Shown in pieces: positions 1-11,250 of a DNA stretch of 64,000 nt (position 1 is its first letter; each line of letters begins with the position of its first letter). Both the position numbers and the translations under genes were made by a program. The DNA is taken from assembly GCA_020226215.1 (NCBI GenBank), contig CM035235.1:66551283-66615282 (forward strand). Reading direction: 5' to 3'. The DNA comes from Sindora glabra (Eukaryota > Streptophyta > Magnoliopsida > Fabales > Fabaceae). The notes beneath the pieces were generated by a model. That model saw only the letters and a list, made by a program, of their open reading frames with translations, was not told the DNA's origin and did no database searches.

Positions 1-162
1 TAATTTGCAGGCACAACTCTTGATGATTGTTCATCATAGAAAATTGGTTTCCCTCATTGGATATTGTCATGACGATGTGTTAAGGCATTGATTTATGAAT
101 ATATGGATAATGGAGACCTCAACCATCAATTATCAGGTTTGCGAAGTCTTTTGTTTAAAAAT

Positions 163-283
163 TGTTAAATAAGAGAGAAATTTGTATTGCCATATTCTCA
201 ACTGAGTCAGGCAGTCACTATATATATTATAATACAGGGTACATATAGCAGAATATAATAGATGTGGAACCTATTTACTAACA
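163..283 (-). repeat. 3' LTR of copia element
   Basis: 121 bp, TG...CA ends, identical by eye to 5156-5276. Flanked on the outside by target duplication AAAAT (158-162). At 121 bp it is near the lower limit for plant LTRs. Confidence 0.95.
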
Positions 284-292
284 CTCCCCCTC
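284..292 (-). other. Polypurine tract of copia element
   Basis: Directly inside the 3' LTR, the minus strand reads GAGGGGGAG followed by the LTR start TGTTA. This is the expected place and composition for the plus-strand DNA primer. Confidence 0.85.
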
Positions 293-2378
293 AAGCTGGG
301 CTATAAATGTCAATCATGCCCAGCTTGTTACAAATTTCATCAACCCATTTTCCCAGAAGAGCTTTAGTAAATAAATCAGCTAATTGTTCCCCTGTTCTAA
401 TATGTCTAAGACTAATAATTCCTTCTTGTAACTTCTGTCGAATAAAATGACAGTCAACTTCTACATGTTTAGTTCGTTCATGAAAAACTGGATTTGAAGC
501 AATGTGAGTAGCAGCTCGATTGTCACACCACAATTGCATAATCCCATGAGTCTTGATGCCAAGTTGCTGAAGAAGATAATTAATCCATACAAGTTCAAAT
601 GTAGCATGAGCCATAGCACGGTATTCAGATTCTGCACTGGAGCGAGATACAACTACTTGCTTCTTACTTTTCCATGAGACAAGATTTCCTCCAACAAATA
701 CACAATACCCAGAAGTTGATCTCCGATCTATAGGACATCCGGCCCAGTCTGCATCAGAAAAAGCCTCCACTCTGCAATGACCATGATTTTTATATAAGAC
801 TCCTCGACCAGGTGCTTTCTTCAAGTACTTCAAAATGTGTGTAAGAGCATCCCAGTGAGAAGTCATTGGGGAGTTCATAAACTGACTAACCACACTTACT
901 GGAAAGGCAATATCAGGCCTAGTTATAGTAAGATAGTTTAATTTTCCCACCAATCTCCTGTACTGTTCAGGATTTTCAAGTAATTCCCCATCTTGTGGAT
1001 TAAGCTTAATATTTGGAATCATAGGGTTCTCACATGGTTTAGCTCCAATCATTCCTGTTTCATTCAAGAGATCAAGCACATATTTCATTTGAGATAAGAA
1101 AATCCCTTTTCGCCCTCGAGCAATTTCAATGCCTAAAAAATACCGAAGCGCTCCTAAGTCCTTAGTCTGAAAGTTAGCTTGAAGAAAGGCTTTCAATTGT
1201 GAGATCCCCAACTTATCACTTCCTGTAATCACAATATCATCAACATATACAGCCAAAAGAATACATCCTGAACTAGACTGTCTATAAAACACAGAGTGGT
1301 CATGATCACACTTCTTCATTCCGAATTCTGTCACTACTTCACTGAATCTCCCAAACCAAGCTCGAGGAGATTGTTTCAACCCATATAATGATTTTTTTAA
1401 ACGTAATACCTTTCCACACTCCCCCTGAGCAATAAATCCAGGTGGTTGCTCCATGTACACTTCCTCATTCAAATCGCCATGTAAAAAGGCATTTTTAACA
1501 TCCAATTGATGAAGCGACCAATCATGAGTAGCAGCAAGAGAGATGAGTAAACGAACAGAGGTAATCTTGGCCATAGGGGAAAAAGTCTCTGAATAATCAA
1601 CACCATAGGTTTGAGCATAACCTTTAGCAACTAGACGTGCTTTTAAACGAGCAATAGAACCATCTGGATTCACTTTGAAGGTAAAGACCCATTTGCAACC
1701 AATGGCTTGTTTACCATCAGGTAAAGGCACAAGATCCCATGTCTGATTAGCTTCAAGAGCTGACATTTCTTCCTCCATAGCAGCACGCCACCCATTATGA
1801 GAAAGAGCTTCAAAATAGGACTTAGGAACAGTAATAGAATCTAAAGAAGCAATGAAGGCTCGAGAAGAAGCAGGTAAAGAAGAATAAGAGACATAGGTGG
1901 AGATGGAATAAGGGTGGTGAGGGTTACCTTTCTGAGTGCAAGTACGGATACCTTTTCGATGAGCAATCGGAAGATCCAAATCAGAAGACACAAGGGGAGG
2001 ATCTGCTGAGGAAGAAGCCGGTAGAGGAGATGAAGCTGACGGACCATGGGAAAGTGAGGCTGGATCAGATGGCTGTTGCATAATCGGTGGAGGAGCTGCT
2101 GGTGGTACCTGCACTCTACGAGAATAAACAAACTGAATTGGAAGTCGAACCAAATTTTGTGGTGGAGGAACTTGTGAGTCTAGTGAAGGAGGAGGGACAA
2201 GGAAGTATTCATCAACATGATCTGGTGCTGGCAAGGAGGAGGAAGAGGGAGACGACCCAAAGAATGGGGTAGACTCAAAAAATGAAACATCAGAAGAAAT
2301 AATATAACGATTTAACTCAGGAGAAAAACATCGATACCCTTTTTGAGTATGAGAATAGCCAAGAAAAATACACTTCAA
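291..2378 (-). pseudogene. Copia pol, part 2: reverse transcriptase and RNase H
   Basis: An open segment of 695 codons. It begins with the end of the integrase region (FLGYSHTQKGYRC) and a proline/serine-rich linker. The reverse transcriptase follows (motifs WRAAMEEEMSALEANQTW, KARLVAKGYAQ, QLDVKNAFLHGDL, and the catalytic YVDD near 1234-1248). RNase H is last (FSDADWAGC, SRSSAESEYRA, ELVWI, LADLFTKAL). The enzyme would copy element RNA into DNA in virus-like particles. It lies in the same frame as the upstream segments, separated from them by a TAG at 2403-2405. The catalytic residues are present, so the polymerase part itself looks undamaged. Confidence 0.95.
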
Positions 2379-2402
2379 AGACCGAGGATCTAATTTCGAT
2401 AC

Positions 2403-4055
2403 CTAGGGACGGTGATCATGAACAAAACAGGTGCACCCAAAAATACGGGGGGAAATAGGAAAAAAAGGCTTAGAAGGAAACAGAATAGAAAAAGGTACCT
2501 GACCATCAAGAATAGAAGAAGGCATGCGATTAATGAGAAAACAGGCTGTAGAAACGGCATCTGCCCAAAAAATTTTAGGAACTTTCATTTTAAATAAAAG
2601 TGCCCGAGAAACTTCCAATAAATGTCAATTTTTTCGTTCAGCTACTCCATTTTGTTGTGGAGTGACAGCACAGGAAGACTGATGAATTATACCATGCTGA
2701 GACAAATAAGCTGAAAACTGTGAAGAGAAATACTCTTTAGCATTATCACTGCGAAAATTACGAATAGTTGTCTGGAATTGATTTGTAACCTCAGCATGAA
2801 AAGTACAAAAAATATTAAATAACTCTGAACGATTCTTTATTAAATAGAGCCAAGTCATTCGCAAATAATCATCCACAAAAGTCACAAAATAACGAAAATC
2901 GAATTTTGAAATAACTGGGCAAGGCCCCCAAATATCTGAATGTACTAACTCAAAGGGGGATGAAACCCGCTTATTAACTCTAGAAACATAAGATTGGCGA
3001 TGCTGTTTAGCAAATTGACAAGACTCACAATCTAAATGAGACACAGATGCTAAGCTAGGACATAATTTTCGTAAAGAGAGCAACGAGGGATGGCCAAGGC
3101 GACAATGTAATTGATGTAGAGTGGGGGTAGCAGCAGCAGCAATTGGTTGAGAAACTTTGTCATCCAGCACGTATAATCCCCCATATTCATATCCCCTACC
3201 AAAAATCTTCTTCGTCAACAGATCCTGAAATACACAATAACCAGGAAAGAAGAAAACACCACAATTATAAGTACGGGTAATTTGGCTAACTGAAAGTAAA
3301 TTAAATGGAAATTTTGGGAGGCACAAAACATTGGATAAAGAGATATCAGAGGTGAGATTGATCATGCCACTTCCAACAACAGAAGCAGTAGACCCATTAG
3401 CTAAGGTAACATGTGAAGGATGAGAATTAGTAAAGGAAGATAGTATACCTGTTTGACCCGTCATATGATCAGTAGCCCCAGAGTCAATGACCCATCTAGA
3501 ATTGGAATGGGATAGACATGCAGTAGGATTACCTGTGTGAACTATGGTGGCAGTAGGTTGGGTGGGTGGCGGCTGTACAGAGGCCTTTAATTGCAAGTAC
3601 TCAGCATATTCGCTATCAGATAATAATTTACCATTGATTTCTGACTCTTGTGCCATATGAGCAAACCTGGACTGCTGGGTATTCCTTCCTACCAACTTCG
3701 GACAGAATTTCTTGATGTGTCCTTGTTCTTGACAATGATAGCAAATCACAACTGAATCACCTCCTCTCCTTCCTTCACTAGAGTTATTCTGCCAATCACC
3801 TCCTCTTCCTCCTTCATGTCCTCGCCCTCTTCCTCTTCCCCTACCACCTCTAGAATTACCACGGCCTCCACGAGCACCTGAGCCAACTAATGCTGCTGAC
3901 TCATTCATATTTGAAGATGGAGAGGAGGAAGAAATATCTTTGGATGCTCTTTGAATTTGATAATAAGCTATTTTCCGGGTGAGGGGCTCAGAACTAAATA
4001 AGACCTGCTGTCGTGCTGTACTAAACTCAGGAGGTAAACGCATCAAATAACACAA
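2403..4055 (-). pseudogene. Copia gag end, protease and integrase with internal stop
   Basis: In order: the end of gag with an RGG-rich stretch and a zinc knuckle CYHCQEQGHIKKFC (CX2CX4HX4C), the aspartic protease site WVIDSGATDHM, the integrase HHCC finger (HCRLGHPS, then CESCQFAK), and the integrase catalytic core (HSDIWGP, FVDDYLR, NGVAERKN). A TGA at 2625-2627 follows AERKN, where copia integrases usually have arginine, so a CGA to TGA transition is likely. The segment ends at a TAG (2403-2405) after HDHRP. The frame matches gag upstream and pol downstream. Confidence 0.93.
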
Positions 4056-4064
4056 AGCAGCTAG

Positions 4065-4628
4065 TTATTCTCGCTGAGAACGCATTGCATTAACATCACT
4101 ACTAATAAGCAGCAGAGAATTCCATTGTTCATAAATACGATTGAACTCAGTATAAATTTGAGCATTGGTCTTACCTCTCTCATCTGATTGAAACAAGGAC
4201 ACAGTCAAATCATATACCTGATTCAGATCATCTTTTTTCGAATATAGGCCTTCAATAGACTCCCATAACTCCTTAACAGTACGACAATGAGCCGTGTTAT
4301 CTTTAACTTCAGTAGCTAAAGTATTACAAACCAACCTGAACAACCGACGATCTTCTATGATCCATTGTTGATCAGGATCTTCTATGGGTGGCTCTTGAGT
4401 CAGGTGATGTGTCATACGAACTTCATCAAAATAGTATTCAATTGCTCTTTTCCAAGTAACATACTGTCGCCCTTCAATATCTAACTTCCGCTCTGTTATT
4501 TTTCCACCAACTGGTAATAATTCTGAAAAATTAGATCTAAATTCTCTCCTTGAGTTTCCAGAACCATTGGGACCCCCAGAATCGTTCATGAAATCAGAAC
4601 TAGTATCCATATCCAGCCAGCCCAGCAA
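4065..4628 (-). pseudogene. Copia gag N-terminal region
   Basis: 187 codons in the copia gag family (UBN2/Retrotran_gag type), judged from RAIEYYFDEV, RRLFRLVCNTLA, TVKELWESIEGLYS and DLTVSLFQSD. Gag forms the particle that packages the RNA. The first Met is at 4626-4628, but a second at 4608-4610 (MDTSSDFMND) lacks the odd hydrophobic lead and is the likelier start. It ends at TAA (4065-4067), in frame with the following segment (LAALCYLMRL), so this stop is also a premature lesion. Confidence 0.9.
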
Positions 4629-4739
4629 AAAACCAGAAGAAAATTATCCAGAAAATAGAAAATGCCACCCGAGGACACGAAACTGCAAAACCAACCTTAT
4701 AGAACCCTTCAGAGTCCTCCGAAACAGCACCAGACGGAA

Positions 4740-5040
4740 GATCTCCGCCTGAAGATGTCGCACGCGCCGCCTCTTGCCTCTGCGCGTGGGCTTCACGCGC
4801 CTCCGTACACACGCGCGTGTGATGCCACGCGCCGCCTAGCCGGGTCTGCCTCGGCCCGATCTGTTGTTCGGTGTACCCAGACCTTCCGTACCGGCTCCGG
4901 TTCTGCTTCTACGGCCTTGAACAGTGCTGTTCTGGTCTCCAATTCTGTACGCCACCGTACGCCGCCACCAAACAGCAATCCGGAGGCCTGGGCTTCCGCC
5001 AATAAGCGGCTTAGAGTGCCGCTGGTCCCACCGTGACCTT
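4740..5040 (-). other. GC-rich leader of copia element
   Basis: This part of the roughly 530 bp leader between the primer site and gag is strikingly GC-rich with many CGCG/GCGC motifs, unlike both the rest of the element and the host DNA. Small open frames exist on both strands, including one on the sense strand at 4793-5002, but none resembles a known protein. A structured RNA leader is one reading; captured foreign sequence is another. Confidence 0.6.
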
Positions 5041-5141
5041 AGTCACGCATAAAAGAATAAAAAAAAATGAAAAGGAGGAAGAAGAAGAGAGAGAAAGAGA
5101 GAGTTGGGTTGTTGATTGAGATAGGTGAAGGATTATTGGAA

Positions 5142-5155
5142 GGCTCTAGATACCA
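5142..5155 (-). other. Primer binding site of copia element
   Basis: Directly inside the 5' LTR the minus strand reads TGGTATCTAGAGCC. The usual plant initiator tRNA-Met site is TGGTATCAGAGC, so this one carries an extra T in the middle but is otherwise a full match. Confidence 0.85.
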
Positions 5156-5276
5156 TGTTAAATAAGAGAGAAATTTGTATTGCCATATTCTCAACTGAGT
5201 CAGGCAGTCACTATATATATTATAATACAGGGTACATATAGCAGAATATAATAGATGTGGAACCTATTTACTAACA
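5156..5276 (-). repeat. 5' LTR of copia element
   Basis: 121 bp, identical by eye to 163-283, followed by target duplication AAAAT at 5277-5281. It should carry the element's promoter. A TATATATATTATA stretch lies inside. Confidence 0.95.
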
Positions 5277-5281
5277 AAAAT

Positions 5282-5779
5282 TTCTATATGGGCCTTACTC
5301 ATGTAATGTCACATTCTTTCCATAAAACATTAATTTTGAACAAGGTCTCGTTCATCGATGTAAATTGATAGGACAAAATTTTTACTTTCAAAGAGGCCAA
5401 CTGAAGCCTGTGGAGGCTGGCACTTCTGATTTCTGGTTTCTGACCTAAATTATGATTGTCTAGTTCTATGACTCGAGCAAGAATAGTTTAGAGAAGATAC
5501 AGCAGCGCCCAAAAAGTTATGAACAAAATGTATCCTGAATATTTTCTAGAGTACTGGGCATAATATTTTCTAAGCTCACACCAAGAGTAAACATCAGAGG
5601 AAGTGTGGGGAAGGAACACGAGATAGAGTGTCCATGTTTTAAATTTTCACAAAGTTTCATTGTGCCTCAATATATAATGGTAAGAGATGCATCGTCAATG
5701 TGACCTTTATTGAGTGACTAACATATATTCCACTTTGGCTTTTTCATACTCCAACTAATATTTTGATGTTTGTATGCAG
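5282..5779 (+). other. Intron remnant of the kinase pseudogene
   Basis: Continuation of the intron interrupted by the copia element, ending at the acceptor TTTGTATGCAG before 5780. I see nothing else in it. Confidence 0.6.
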
Positions 5780-6837
5780 TGAAAAACGCCCATGTTTCGA
5801 AGTGGAACTGCAGAATCCAAATTGCAATTAGTCATTTTTTCTTTGCTTTGCTATTATTAATTATTTCTTCATGATAGTATGCAGTTACTTAGTGGATATG
5901 CAGGATTAGATTATCTACATAATTGTAAGCCCATAATCCATGGAGACTTGAAGCCTTCCAACATCTTATTAAATAAAAGCATGCAAGCCAAGATTGCTGG
6001 TTTTGGGCTGTCTGGAGCATTTAGAAATGAAAAGGAGACTCATCTATCAACTCAACCAGCCAGTACACCAGGTTACATCGATCCTGAGTAAGTAATAACA
6101 TCATATCAATGAACAATTTGAAGAATATCTATTATTAATTAGCATAGGGCAATCACTTATGGTTTCATTTTGATTGGTTCAGAAGGCTCTAATCTATTTA
6201 CCAATATTGCAAAATTTTCAATCTCAGATTGTTACAACAATTATTTTGAAGGATTGTAACCAGTGGCTGATGTGATCCTAAATAGTATTTTAGAAATAGA
6301 CAATTTTATTACACATTGAACTTCCATGCATCTACATGCCTCAAGCAGTCAACTTGTTTGTTTTAATTCAATGGAAAGCTTGCATATAGATCAAGCTTAT
6401 TGGTTTTTCTTTGTACAACTTAATTAGTTGCTTTTGATACAGATTTCAAAGACCTGGGAATCTAAATAAGAAGAGTGACATTCATAGCTTTGGGATGATT
6501 CTGCTTGAGCTTGTCAGTGACTGTCCTCCGAAGAGAAGATCATCTAGTGATGATGTCAATTTCATACTAGATTGGGACTCATCCTAAAATTGAGAGTGGG
6601 GATATCCAAGACATTGTTGATCTAAGTTTACAGGGAGAATTTGAGACTACTGCTTGGAAAGTTGTTGAGATAGCAATGTCATGCATTGAACCAATTCCAT
6701 CCCAAAGACCAGACATAAGTCTTATCGTGCAAGAGCTGAAGGAATGTTCAGCTCCGGAGATTGATCAAGATAGAATAGATAAACATAGGAGTGGATTATG
6801 CAATTCACTGGATTTTACTCTTCCTTCTGCCAGGTAG

Positions 6838-7140
6838 TTACTTGTTACTATGTTTTAGTTTGTGCAAACAAAAGTGACAATGCACACTTTTGTGTTTTTG
6901 AGGATCATTATATCCACATCTTCAGGAATTGCTCTGCAAGTTACTGTGTTTAACGTTGCTAAAGAGATGTATGTTTAGTGTGTCCAGGATAAATTACACC
7001 TATAGTGTGGTTCCCCATTTTGAGTGTTATTAAAACTGTGGAAGTATGATACTTTTTCCTTTCTTTAGTGTATCTCTGTGTATCTATTCGTGTGTAATTA
7101 TTTACTTGCTTATGTACCCTCATTGGAATGCAAATGTGTA
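6838..7140. other. 3' UTR remnant of kinase copy 1
   Basis: Matches the sequence after 44985 in several places (for example the words around GAGATGTAT and CCAGGATAAATTA). This shows that the duplicated unit included the 3' UTR. Confidence 0.55.
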
Positions 7141-7149
7141 GTTGTTGGT

Positions 7150-7300
7150 AGTAGATAGGTTATGGGTCAAGGTAAGTGATTGGTCTTTACTAAAAACTCT
7201 ACCTCTTGTATATACTTAATTTTCTATTGTAAATAGATTTGCTTGCCTCAATTTTAAATATGATTTTACAAATTATTCTCTTTTAACATTGTATTAGAGC
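7150..7300 (+). repeat. Possible degenerate copia LTR end with primer site
   Basis: TTTTAACA (ending 7288) is followed directly by TTGTATTAGAGC (7289-7300), which matches the plant tRNA-Met primer site TGGTATCAGAGC at 10 of 12 positions. This is the junction expected at the inner edge of a 5' LTR. No gag or second LTR was seen downstream; the left edge is a guess. Confidence 0.35.
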
Positions 7301-8680
7301 CTCGTAAAATCTTGAATATATATGCTCTTGTCGTCTAATCTGATCAACAGCAAGAAAAGCCCAAGCTGCTTCTCCCCTTCTCCGGTCTCTTCTTTTTTCT
7401 TCTCTCTGGGTGACTAGGACAAATGTCATTGTGGTGATGGCTTAATGTCACTCTTTGGCAAGATCCTAAATCTCGTTTATTGTTGGTTGCCCCTTCCCGC
7501 AAGCCGATGTTATACTCTCTCGCAACCCCTATGCTTTTCGCACTTGTCATGTACAGCCTATCAAGGCCCTAGTCTCAAAGAACTGGCACAGCAAATTCAT
7601 ATCTAAAGGTTGGTTTGGTTTGGCAAAAGTAAAATGTCTGTTTATTTGTTTGTTATATATTTGTGTGATTATGCTTCTTTAGACATGATACGATCGTCTC
7701 CCATAAGTCCAGCGGCATTTAAACCAATAGCTACTCAATCTTCTTTACCTAATCTTCACCTTTCATTGTTGTCAATTTTACTTAGGTTTTTTTTCCCAGT
7801 TATTTTTTCCCTCCCTTTCTCGCACACCAAAACTCTCCACTTTTCCACTTGGCGAATGGGCAAACTAGCGCAGATCTCTGGACGCAAATTCTTCTGGTAA
7901 AGGCTTGTAAAATGTCACATTCTCTAAAATATTGAATAATTTGCAACTAGCTAGGTTGTTCTGGAATATTTTTGCTTGTCTTCAAGGTGTCTTTGTTTTG
8001 AATGTAATTCAAGCATAAGGCACAAAATGGGAATGATGGGCAAATTATTTTTAATTCTACGGAAACAATAAATGCAATGCTAAAGACTTCTATCAAGTTA
8101 TCCTAGTTGTATCCAATTCTCCTATATTTCAATTCATCCCAGACCAATATAATAAACAAAACTAGGGACTAAAGTTCTACCAACAACAAGAGAAAAGAAA
8201 AAAAAATAATATTTGATGGCGAGACGCACTCTAAGACTCACATTTAACTTACATTTCACTTATAATGTAAGTGAAATCCAAAATTGAACTCGACTTATTT
8301 TATGGGTGAATGGTCCCGATGTGGATTTTTACAATGTGGTGGGTGTAGTTGTTTTTCATAATAATGCCATGGTTGATTCAATATTTTCGTTATTGGCCCA
8401 GAAGATGGACTCATTACTTGCCATGGTTGTGTTAGATTCACATCAACTTCGTTGACAAAAGAAGAGCCTAATCCACATCCATATTAAATTTGACATGCAT
8501 CCAAATTATATTTCAATATTTTTTACTAAAACGACTCCTTCGTTTGGAGTCTTCCGATCAAAGATGGGGAAAATTTATAGTCAAGAGAATACTCCATATA
8601 TACAGGCAAAAACAATGCCTATTGAAGAAAAATTGTTCTACATTAACGCTAACAACTACTTATGGGAGAAAATTGAATAT
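7301..8680. other. Gene-free stretch
   Basis: Mixed-composition DNA with a more GC-rich part at about 7340-7560, perhaps the leader of the degenerate copia element. Short open frames at 7610-7900 and 8495-8698 show no recognisable domain. Confidence 0.4.
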
Positions 8681-8684
8681 GGGA

Positions 8685-8930
8685 AAAGATCGAATTAAAT
8701 GAGAATTAATATGATGTGATATGTATCTACCAAATTGTCGGCGATGGAGTCATTTGTGGTTTTGGAAGAGTTGTGGCCCCAGCCACAAGATGTGAAAAAA
8801 CCGAATTAAATGAGCATTAATATAATACGAAATATATCACCTAAAGACTAATATATTCAGGAACGGAGCCATTTGTATTTTGGGAGAGTTATGACACCGT
8901 CCACAAGATTTTATTATATATAGATATTTT
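8685..8930 (+). repeat. Two diverged tandem units of about 120 bp
   Basis: CGAATTAAATGAG, GGAGTCATTTGT and GCCACAAGAT in the first unit recur about 120 bases later as CGAATTAAATGAG, GGAGCCATTTGT and TCCACAAGAT, in the same order with substitutions between them. Family unknown. Confidence 0.65.
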
Positions 8931-11221
8931 TTAATTTTTTATAATAAATATTATTTTCATATTTTGTGACATTAATTTGTCATTCCTTCTCAATAAATAT
9001 TATGTTGCAATAAGTTATATTTGTACAATCAATCCCTTTCTAATGAATATTGCATCACAGTGATAGTCACATTCACATAATTAAAGTAAGAAACTAAATC
9101 TTTCATTTATCCATAGCAATCTATATTAAATTGAGAAAAAAGCTCCTTGATTTCTTTCCGATATTTATTACATTTTCATAATCTCTCTCATTTATTTTTC
9201 CTAATTTACTGAGTTTTCTAATTTTTCATGCATTTTCTTCCTCTCTAGAAAAAACTATGTTGAATTCTATTAAGTGAGTCAAGATGAAATTTTTCCACTC
9301 TTCTATTAATATTTTCATAGGTTATTTTTATTTTTTAATTATTGGTTGATTGTAAAGTTAAGTATGATACATGTAACTTGCTAGTGGAATTTTCTTTTAC
9401 AAGATTTAATATTCAAGAGGTACTAAACTAAGTATAGACATTGTTCTGTTAGGTGTTTGTGTTTGCACTATGATTGATGTAAGTGTTGCCATAAAATGAT
9501 TTGTTGCTACCTTAATAGTAGTATGGAGCACTTTTTTGCAAGAATATGTAAGTGCTCTTAAAGTTAACCACACTATAAAAGAGTAATAATTAAAGTAATG
9601 ATTTTATTATCATGACTTGAAAGTTAAATTTAGATCAAGATTTCATTTTATCTAAATTGCTACAATGATATTAAACAAAATAATTGTCTTTATTTATAAA
9701 TTATATATGAGGAAATAAGTATTAGACTTATCCAAATCTTGGCTTGATTTTGTTAACTTGCACTTGATTAGCCATATGAAGGAAGATTAGTAGATGCATC
9801 ATATATTGCATTAACATCAAGATTAATAGAGACCTTGATTGATCTAATCCTTTCTGATATTTGAGAAAATATAAGCTTTCTTTTAATTCCACCTAACAAA
9901 TATATAATGGAGTAAGAATATATTTTGAAATTCTTAAACACAACATTTGTAAGTTTTCACAAGAATATGAATGCATTAAACTCAATGGAATATTAGTTTA
10001 GGGGTTATTTATGAAAAACCTCAAAGTCTTCATGTAAAACTATTAGACTTGCATATTTGACATTTTTATTTTCATTTAAGTCTTTTTGACACCTTTTTAT
10101 ATTATATGCTGCTTCTCATGGAATCGATACTTGGTTAATTCCTTCTTTTTCTTTACTTTTTTGGTTTCTATATTTCTTTTAGAACCAAATTTTCATATGA
10201 CATTTAGGAGATGGTAGTACATAGAATTGTATACTAGAAGTGTTATACATGTGTGTTGTAAGATGCCTTTTATGTAGGTCATCTAGGCAAATCTTATTGA
10301 TCTTTACTCTAAATATTTGATGCTCACTTTATAAGGTTAAATCTTGCTACCCTTTAATGCCCTACTTTGCAAGATTAAATATTACACAATTTTATAATTT
10401 TCAAATTTTTCCTTAAATTTAAGTGTCCAATTAGTAAAATTGAGCATGAGACGAAATGCAAATGGGAAGTATTCATGAACAAGTAATAATATTTTAATTA
10501 ATATTATTGTATGCATGAAAGGATATTGTACTTAAGAAATATATTACAAATATATTAAAATTTTAGCATATGTATACAATAACAATCATACATTTAAAAT
10601 GATATTTCTATTGAAGTATTTTTCTATCTCATTATAGAATTGGAAGCAAACCATAATCCTAATTTAAAAAGATAAGATAATTTCAAAAACATGAATGATC
10701 ATATATATCATAAATGATTATCATATATAAAACATGTAGATTTTTTTTAATGTAACAAAATTATTTATGTCAAGTTAATGTATTAAAATCATTAGCTTCC
10801 TAGTAATAAATAATCAATAATTATTTTATCACTTTAAGAATAATACAAATAGGCACATAGTTTTGTTATTTTAGATGTATATAGACACTTATAATCTGCA
10901 TCTTAAAGATATTTTTAAGAATGATTTTCAATAATTTATCAATTTCACGATTTAATGGATCAAGTTATTACTATGAATGATCTATTTATATTGATTAATA
11001 AATAATTAAATAAAAGTAATTTTTTATTTATTATTTGTAACAAAGATAAAATTAGAAGTGAAAATTTTGTAATTATACAACCACTGAGATTCTCGGAATG
11101 AATAGAATGTATAATTAAAGATATTCTCACATCCACATAAAAAATGCTCATAGACAACGAGTGCTAATAGGATGAAAAATATAATAATTTTGTGAATATA
11201 TTTTTATAAAACAATAATGAA
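8931..11221. other. Gene-free, very AT-rich stretch
   Basis: No coding signal, RNA gene or clean repeat border recognised. It may be the body of the non-autonomous Helitron whose possible 3' end lies at 11222-11250. Confidence 0.4.
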
Positions 11222-11250
11222 ATCCGTGCATCACATGGATTAAAAACTTG
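11222..11250 (+). mobile_element. Possible degenerate Helitron 3' end
   Basis: ATCCGTG and CATGGAT form a short stem around CATCA, followed about ten bases later by CTTG and then T. Plant Helitrons commonly end in a hairpin of GTGCATCGCAC type, a short A-rich spacer and CTAG. Here both the loop side of the stem and the terminal CTAG are changed. Confidence 0.3.

Larger units (their letters stand above)
163..5276 (-). mobile_element. Complete Ty1/copia LTR retrotransposon with stop codons
   Basis: A 5114 bp element on the minus strand is bounded by identical 121 bp LTRs that start TG and end CA. Five-base target duplications AAAAT flank it at 158-162 and 5277-5281. A primer binding site adjoins the 5' LTR (right end) and a purine tract adjoins the 3' LTR (left end). 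The order gag, protease, integrase, reverse transcriptase, RNase H is that of copia elements (Pseudoviridae). All coding segments share one frame, broken only by in-frame stops at 4065-4067, 2625-2627 and 2403-2405. The very short LTRs fit small-LTR lineages such as Ale/Retrofit, but I have not fixed the lineage. It sits in an intron of the kinase pseudogene, in antisense orientation. Confidence 0.95.
11..6837 (+). pseudogene. Receptor-like kinase pseudogene, copy 1 (kinase domain, 5' part outside window)
   Basis: Four kinase exons resemble those at 43388-44985: 11-136 (VHHRKLVSLIGYC), about 5780-5830, 5904-6087 and 6443-6837. They belong to the LRR/malectin-like receptor kinase type, plasma-membrane proteins with a cytoplasmic Ser/Thr kinase. 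Several lesions are visible against copy 2. The first exon is one base shorter (126 versus 127), which shifts the frame near base 80. The second lacks the conserved DVARG end and its donor site. The catalytic loop reads HGDLKPSN instead of HRDLKPSN, and DFG has become GFG. One extra base near 6570-6583 shifts the last exon into a TAA. A copia element fills the first intron (163-5276). The 3' UTR after 6837 is also similar to that of copy 2. Calling it a pseudogene is safe; the exact subfamily is inferred. Confidence 0.88.

Noticed and set aside
461..2272. Frames at 461-652, 1841-2131 and 2087-2272
   Set aside because: Shadows of the copia pol frame.
4600..5036. Open frames of 60-124 codons on both strands in the GC-rich copia leader
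   Set aside because: GC-rich DNA has few stops; no domain, and they lie in the untranslated leader of the element.
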